In this document: positions 61,805 through 64,000 of the stretch, in pieces | How positions within the stretch are numbered: position 1 is the stretch's first letter | How the letters are laid out: the number at the start of each line of letters is the position of its first letter | Assembly (NCBI RefSeq): GCF_021952865.1 | Contig: NZ_CP040792.1 | Coordinates: forward strand, 1,798,001-1,862,000 | Direction: 5' to 3' | DNA from: Clavibacter californiensis | Lineage (GTDB): Bacteria > Actinomycetota > Actinomycetes > Actinomycetales > Microbacteriaceae | DNA: 64,000 nucleotides | The notes under the pieces: model-generated | The model's database searches: none | What the model was told of the DNA's origin: nothing | Seen by the model: the letters and a program-made list of their open reading frames with translations, nothing else | Translations under genes and position numbers: made by a program

Positions 61805-62542
61805 ATGGCGAACGAGAAGGCCCGACCGTCGATCTTCTGGGTGCTGGCCGCCCTGGTGCTGCCGGTGCTGAACGCGGCCGTGCGGTTCGAGATCCGGCAC
61901 GCCGAGCGGCTGCCGCGGACGGGTTCGTACGTGCTCGCGCCGAACCACCACAGCGAGATCGACCCCGTCGTGATGGGCGCCGTGGCGTGGAAGCTCGGGC
62001 GCCTGCCCCGCTTCCTCGCGAAGGCGTCGCTCTTCGACGTGCCCGTGGTCGGCTGGTTCCTCCGCCGCTCCGGGCAGATCCCCGTGCAGCGCGACGGGGG
62101 CGTCCGCGGCGGCAAGGCGATCGAGGCCGCGTCGGACCTCGCGCGCGACGGCCGCATCGTCGTCGTCTACCCCGAGGGCACGCTCACGCGCGACCCCGAC
62201 CTCTGGCCCATGCGCGGCAAGACCGGCGCCGTGCGCCTCGCGCTGCAGGCCGGGATCCCCGTGATCCCCGCCGCGCACTGGGGCACGCAGGAGCTCATGG
62301 GCCGCTACTCGAAGCGCGTGCGGCTCTTCCCGCGGACGACGATCCACGTGGCCATCGGCGAGCCCGTCGACCTCGACCGCTTCCGCGACCGGAGCCTCGA
62401 CTCCGCGACCCTCACCGAGGCGACCGCCGTCGTCATGGCCGCCATCACGGAGCTCGTGGAGGAGCTGCGCGGCGAGACCGCCCCGACCGAGCGGTGGGAT
62501 CCCCGCTCGAAGAACCAGAAGGAGACCGGCCGATTTGAGTGA
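61805..62542 (+). CDS. plsC: 1-acyl-sn-glycerol-3-phosphate acyltransferase (PlsC-like)
   Basis: A 245-residue phospholipid synthesis enzyme: catalytic HX4D in NHHSEIDP, FLAKASLFDVPVVGWFLRRSGQIPVQR, YPEGTLTRD and VIPAAHWGTQEL. A hydrophobic N-terminal helix anchors it to the membrane. The stop overlaps the gpsA start (8 bases). Confidence 0.93.
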   Translation: MANEKARPSIFWVLAALVLPVLNAAVRFEIRHAERLPRTGSYVLAPNHHSEIDPVVMGAVAWKLGRLPRFLAKASLFDVPVVGWFLRRSGQIPVQRDGGVRGGKAIEAASDLARDGRIVVVYPEGTLTRDPDLWPMRGKTGAVRLALQAGIPVIPAAHWGTQELMGRYSKRVRLFPRTTIHVAIGEPVDLDRFRDRSLDSATLTEATAVVMAAITELVEELRGETAPTERWDPRSKNQKETGRFE

Positions 62543-63608
62543 CGCGACCGCGAGCCCGACCCCCGCATCCGCCGCATCGACGCCCGACCAGGAGGGCGGC
62601 GGGGACCGGCGCCGCATCGTCGTCCTCGGCGCCGGCAGCTGGGGCACCACGTTCGCCAAGGTCATGGCCGACGGCGGCAGCGACGTCGTCATGTGGGCCC
62701 GCAGGCCCGAGCTCGCCCGGGAGATCACCGAGGCCAAGCGCAACAGCGACTACCTGCCGGGGATCAACCTGCCGAAGCGGCTCACGGCCGATCCGTCGCT
62801 CGAGCGCGTGCTCGCCGGCGCGACCGACGTCTTCGTCTCGGTGCCCAGCCAGACCCTGCGCGCGAACCTCGAGGCGGCGCGCGACCTCATCCCCTCGGAC
62901 GCCGTGGTCGTCAGCCTCATGAAGGGCGTCGAGAAGGGCACGGGCCTCCGGATGAGCGAGGTGATCGCCGAGGTGCTGGGGATCGGGCCGGAGCGCATCG
63001 CCGTGGCATCGGGGCCGAACCTCGCGCTCGAGATCGCCCGGGCGCAGCCGACCGCCGTCGTGGTGTCGTCGGCCGAGCAGTCCACCGCCGAGCGGGTCGC
63101 GAAGATCGCCCGCAGCTCCTACTTCCGCTCCTTCGTGAACACGGACGTGATCGGCACCGAGTTCGGCGGGGTGCTCAAGAACCTCATCGCCGTCGCCGTG
63201 GGCATCGTCGACGGCGTCGGCTACGGCGAGAACACGAAGGCGTCGATCATCACGCGCGGCCTCGCCGAGATGACGGCCTTCTCCGTCGCCTACGGCGCCC
63301 GCGCCGAGACGCTCGCGGGGCTCGCGGGCCTCGGCGACCTCATCGCCACGTGCGAGTCGTCGCTGTCCCGCAACAACACCGCCGGGCGCCTGCTCGGCCA
63401 GGGCTACAGCTTCACCGACGTCGTGAAGAGCATGCAGCAGACGGCCGAGGGGCTCTCCTCGGTCGCGCCCGTCCTCGAGCTCGCCCGCCAGCGCGGCGTG
63501 CTGATGCCGATCGTCGAGCAGGTGTCGCAGGTGCTGGCGGGCACGCTGTCTCCGCGCGACATCGCACCGCACCTGACCACCGACGACGACACGCCCCAGG
63601 GGGAGTGA
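62535..63608 (+). CDS. gpsA: NAD(P)+-dependent glycerol-3-phosphate dehydrogenase
   Basis: A 357-residue enzyme. After a 26-residue Ala/Ser/Pro-rich extension, RRIVVLGAGSWGTTFAKVMA (Rossmann) and VSLMKGVEKGTGLRMSE are followed by GPNLALEIARAQPTA, the catalytic Lys region EFGGVLKNLIAVAVGIVDGVGYGENTKA and GLAGLGDLIATCESSLSRNN. It makes the glycerol-3-phosphate used by PlsC, with which it is coupled. TTG start. Confidence 0.95.
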   Translation: MSDATASPTPASAASTPDQEGGGDRRRIVVLGAGSWGTTFAKVMADGGSDVVMWARRPELAREITEAKRNSDYLPGINLPKRLTADPSLERVLAGATDVFVSVPSQTLRANLEAARDLIPSDAVVVSLMKGVEKGTGLRMSEVIAEVLGIGPERIAVASGPNLALEIARAQPTAVVVSSAEQSTAERVAKIARSSYFRSFVNTDVIGTEFGGVLKNLIAVAVGIVDGVGYGENTKASIITRGLAEMTAFSVAYGARAETLAGLAGLGDLIATCESSLSRNNTAGRLLGQGYSFTDVVKSMQQTAEGLSSVAPVLELARQRGVLMPIVEQVSQVLAGTLSPRDIAPHLTTDDDTPQGE

Positions 63609-63610
63609 GC

Positions 63611-64000
63611 ATGACCGCACGGATCCGGGTGGTGCTCCTCTTCGGGGGCACCTCCAGCGAGCACTCCATCAGCTGCGCGACCGCGAGCGGCGTGCTGGGC
63701 GCCATCGACCGGGAGCGGTTCGAGGTGATCCCCGTGGGCATCACGCCCGACGGGGCCTTCACCCTCCAGGAGGACGACGCCTCGGCGCTCGCGCTCGACG
63801 CCGACGCCCTGCCGCGCGTGGTCGACAACGGCACGCGCGTGCGCTGGCCCGACGGCACGGCCGACCGCGAGCTCACGGTGCGCGACGCGGACGGCGCCGA
63901 GCGGTCGCTCGGCCGGGTCGACGTCGTCTTCCCGATCCTGCACGGCACGCAGGGCGAGGACGGGACCGTGCAGGGCATGCTCGAGCTCGCCGGCCTGCCG
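63611..64000 (+). CDS. ddl: D-alanine--D-alanine ligase (5' part; continues past the window)
   Basis: The first 130 residues: RIRVVLLFGGTSSEHSISCATASGVLGAIDRERFEVIPVGITPDG and VFPILHGTQGEDGTVQGMLELAGLP, typical of the N-terminal domain of Ddl. It lies 2 bases after gpsA. The ATP-grasp domain lies beyond the window edge. Confidence 0.93.
   Translation, partial: MTARIRVVLLFGGTSSEHSISCATASGVLGAIDRERFEVIPVGITPDGAFTLQEDDASALALDADALPRVVDNGTRVRWPDGTADRELTVRDADGAERSLGRVDVVFPILHGTQGEDGTVQGMLELAGLP

Noticed and set aside
1-64000. CRISPR arrays and insertion sequences with transposase genes
   Set aside because: No spaced direct repeats of 25-37 bases and no DDE transposase motifs were seen; the only recombinases are serine recombinases.

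Overview
The window comes from a high-GC actinobacterium, most likely a Microbacteriaceae close to Clavibacter. The evidence is codon use, the prfB-ftsE-ftsX-smpB-ssrA and leuC-leuD-murA-plsC-gpsA-ddl gene orders, a fused E1/E2 2-oxoglutarate dehydrogenase (Kgd/OdhA), a ZAS-type anti-sigma factor, a tmRNA tag ANNKQSSFALAA, and many leaderless start sites (TANNNT then about 6 nt then ATG/GTG). The genus is an inference.

Region 1 (1-17969) is a Tad/Flp pilus locus broken by two separate mobile elements. Element I (1 to about 1333, continuing off the left edge) carries two small helix-turn-helix proteins and a membrane-anchored coiled-coil protein, and ends inside tadA, whose 5' part is missing. 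After tadA (3' part) and an intact tadB, tadC is cut at codon 288 by element II (4032-16278, about 12.2 kb). The missing 29 codons of tadC resume exactly at 16268, followed by the remaining minor pilin genes (16426-17969).

Element II has a large serine integrase at its right end, a translationally coupled replication operon (two small proteins, Prim-Pol primase, RepA/AAA_25-like ATPase), a WhiB-like regulator, a DUF4314-like protein, a small serine resolvase and a cargo block. The cargo holds (a) a two-gene membrane operon whose second protein ends in a HEPN-like domain (RNDLVH), (b) a divergent HNH endonuclease/cytosine-C5 methyltransferase pair and (c) a membrane coiled-coil protein coupled to the methyltransferase. 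A perfect LexA/SOS box overlaps the predicted -10 box of the methyltransferase operon. I see no conjugation, terminase or capsid genes, so how the element moves is unknown.

Region 2 (17978-64000) is ordinary chromosome: an MFS transporter, prfB, ftsEX, smpB, tmRNA, an Fbp-type (iron) ABC importer, a DHA2 exporter, hisN-rsgA-aroA, sigH-rsrA with a SigR/SigH-type promoter lying on the aroA start codon, a GNAT, kgd, guaB1, two CNNM/CorC-like membrane proteins, an old yellow enzyme, nnrD, YceI, a thiamine-binding protein, an MFS transporter, a two-component cluster with one kinase, a pseudo-kinase-like protein and two response regulators, metX-metY, an SDR, a TetR regulator, TerC, PP2C, leuCD, murA, plsC, gpsA and the start of ddl. 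Several strong hairpins mark convergent gene ends.
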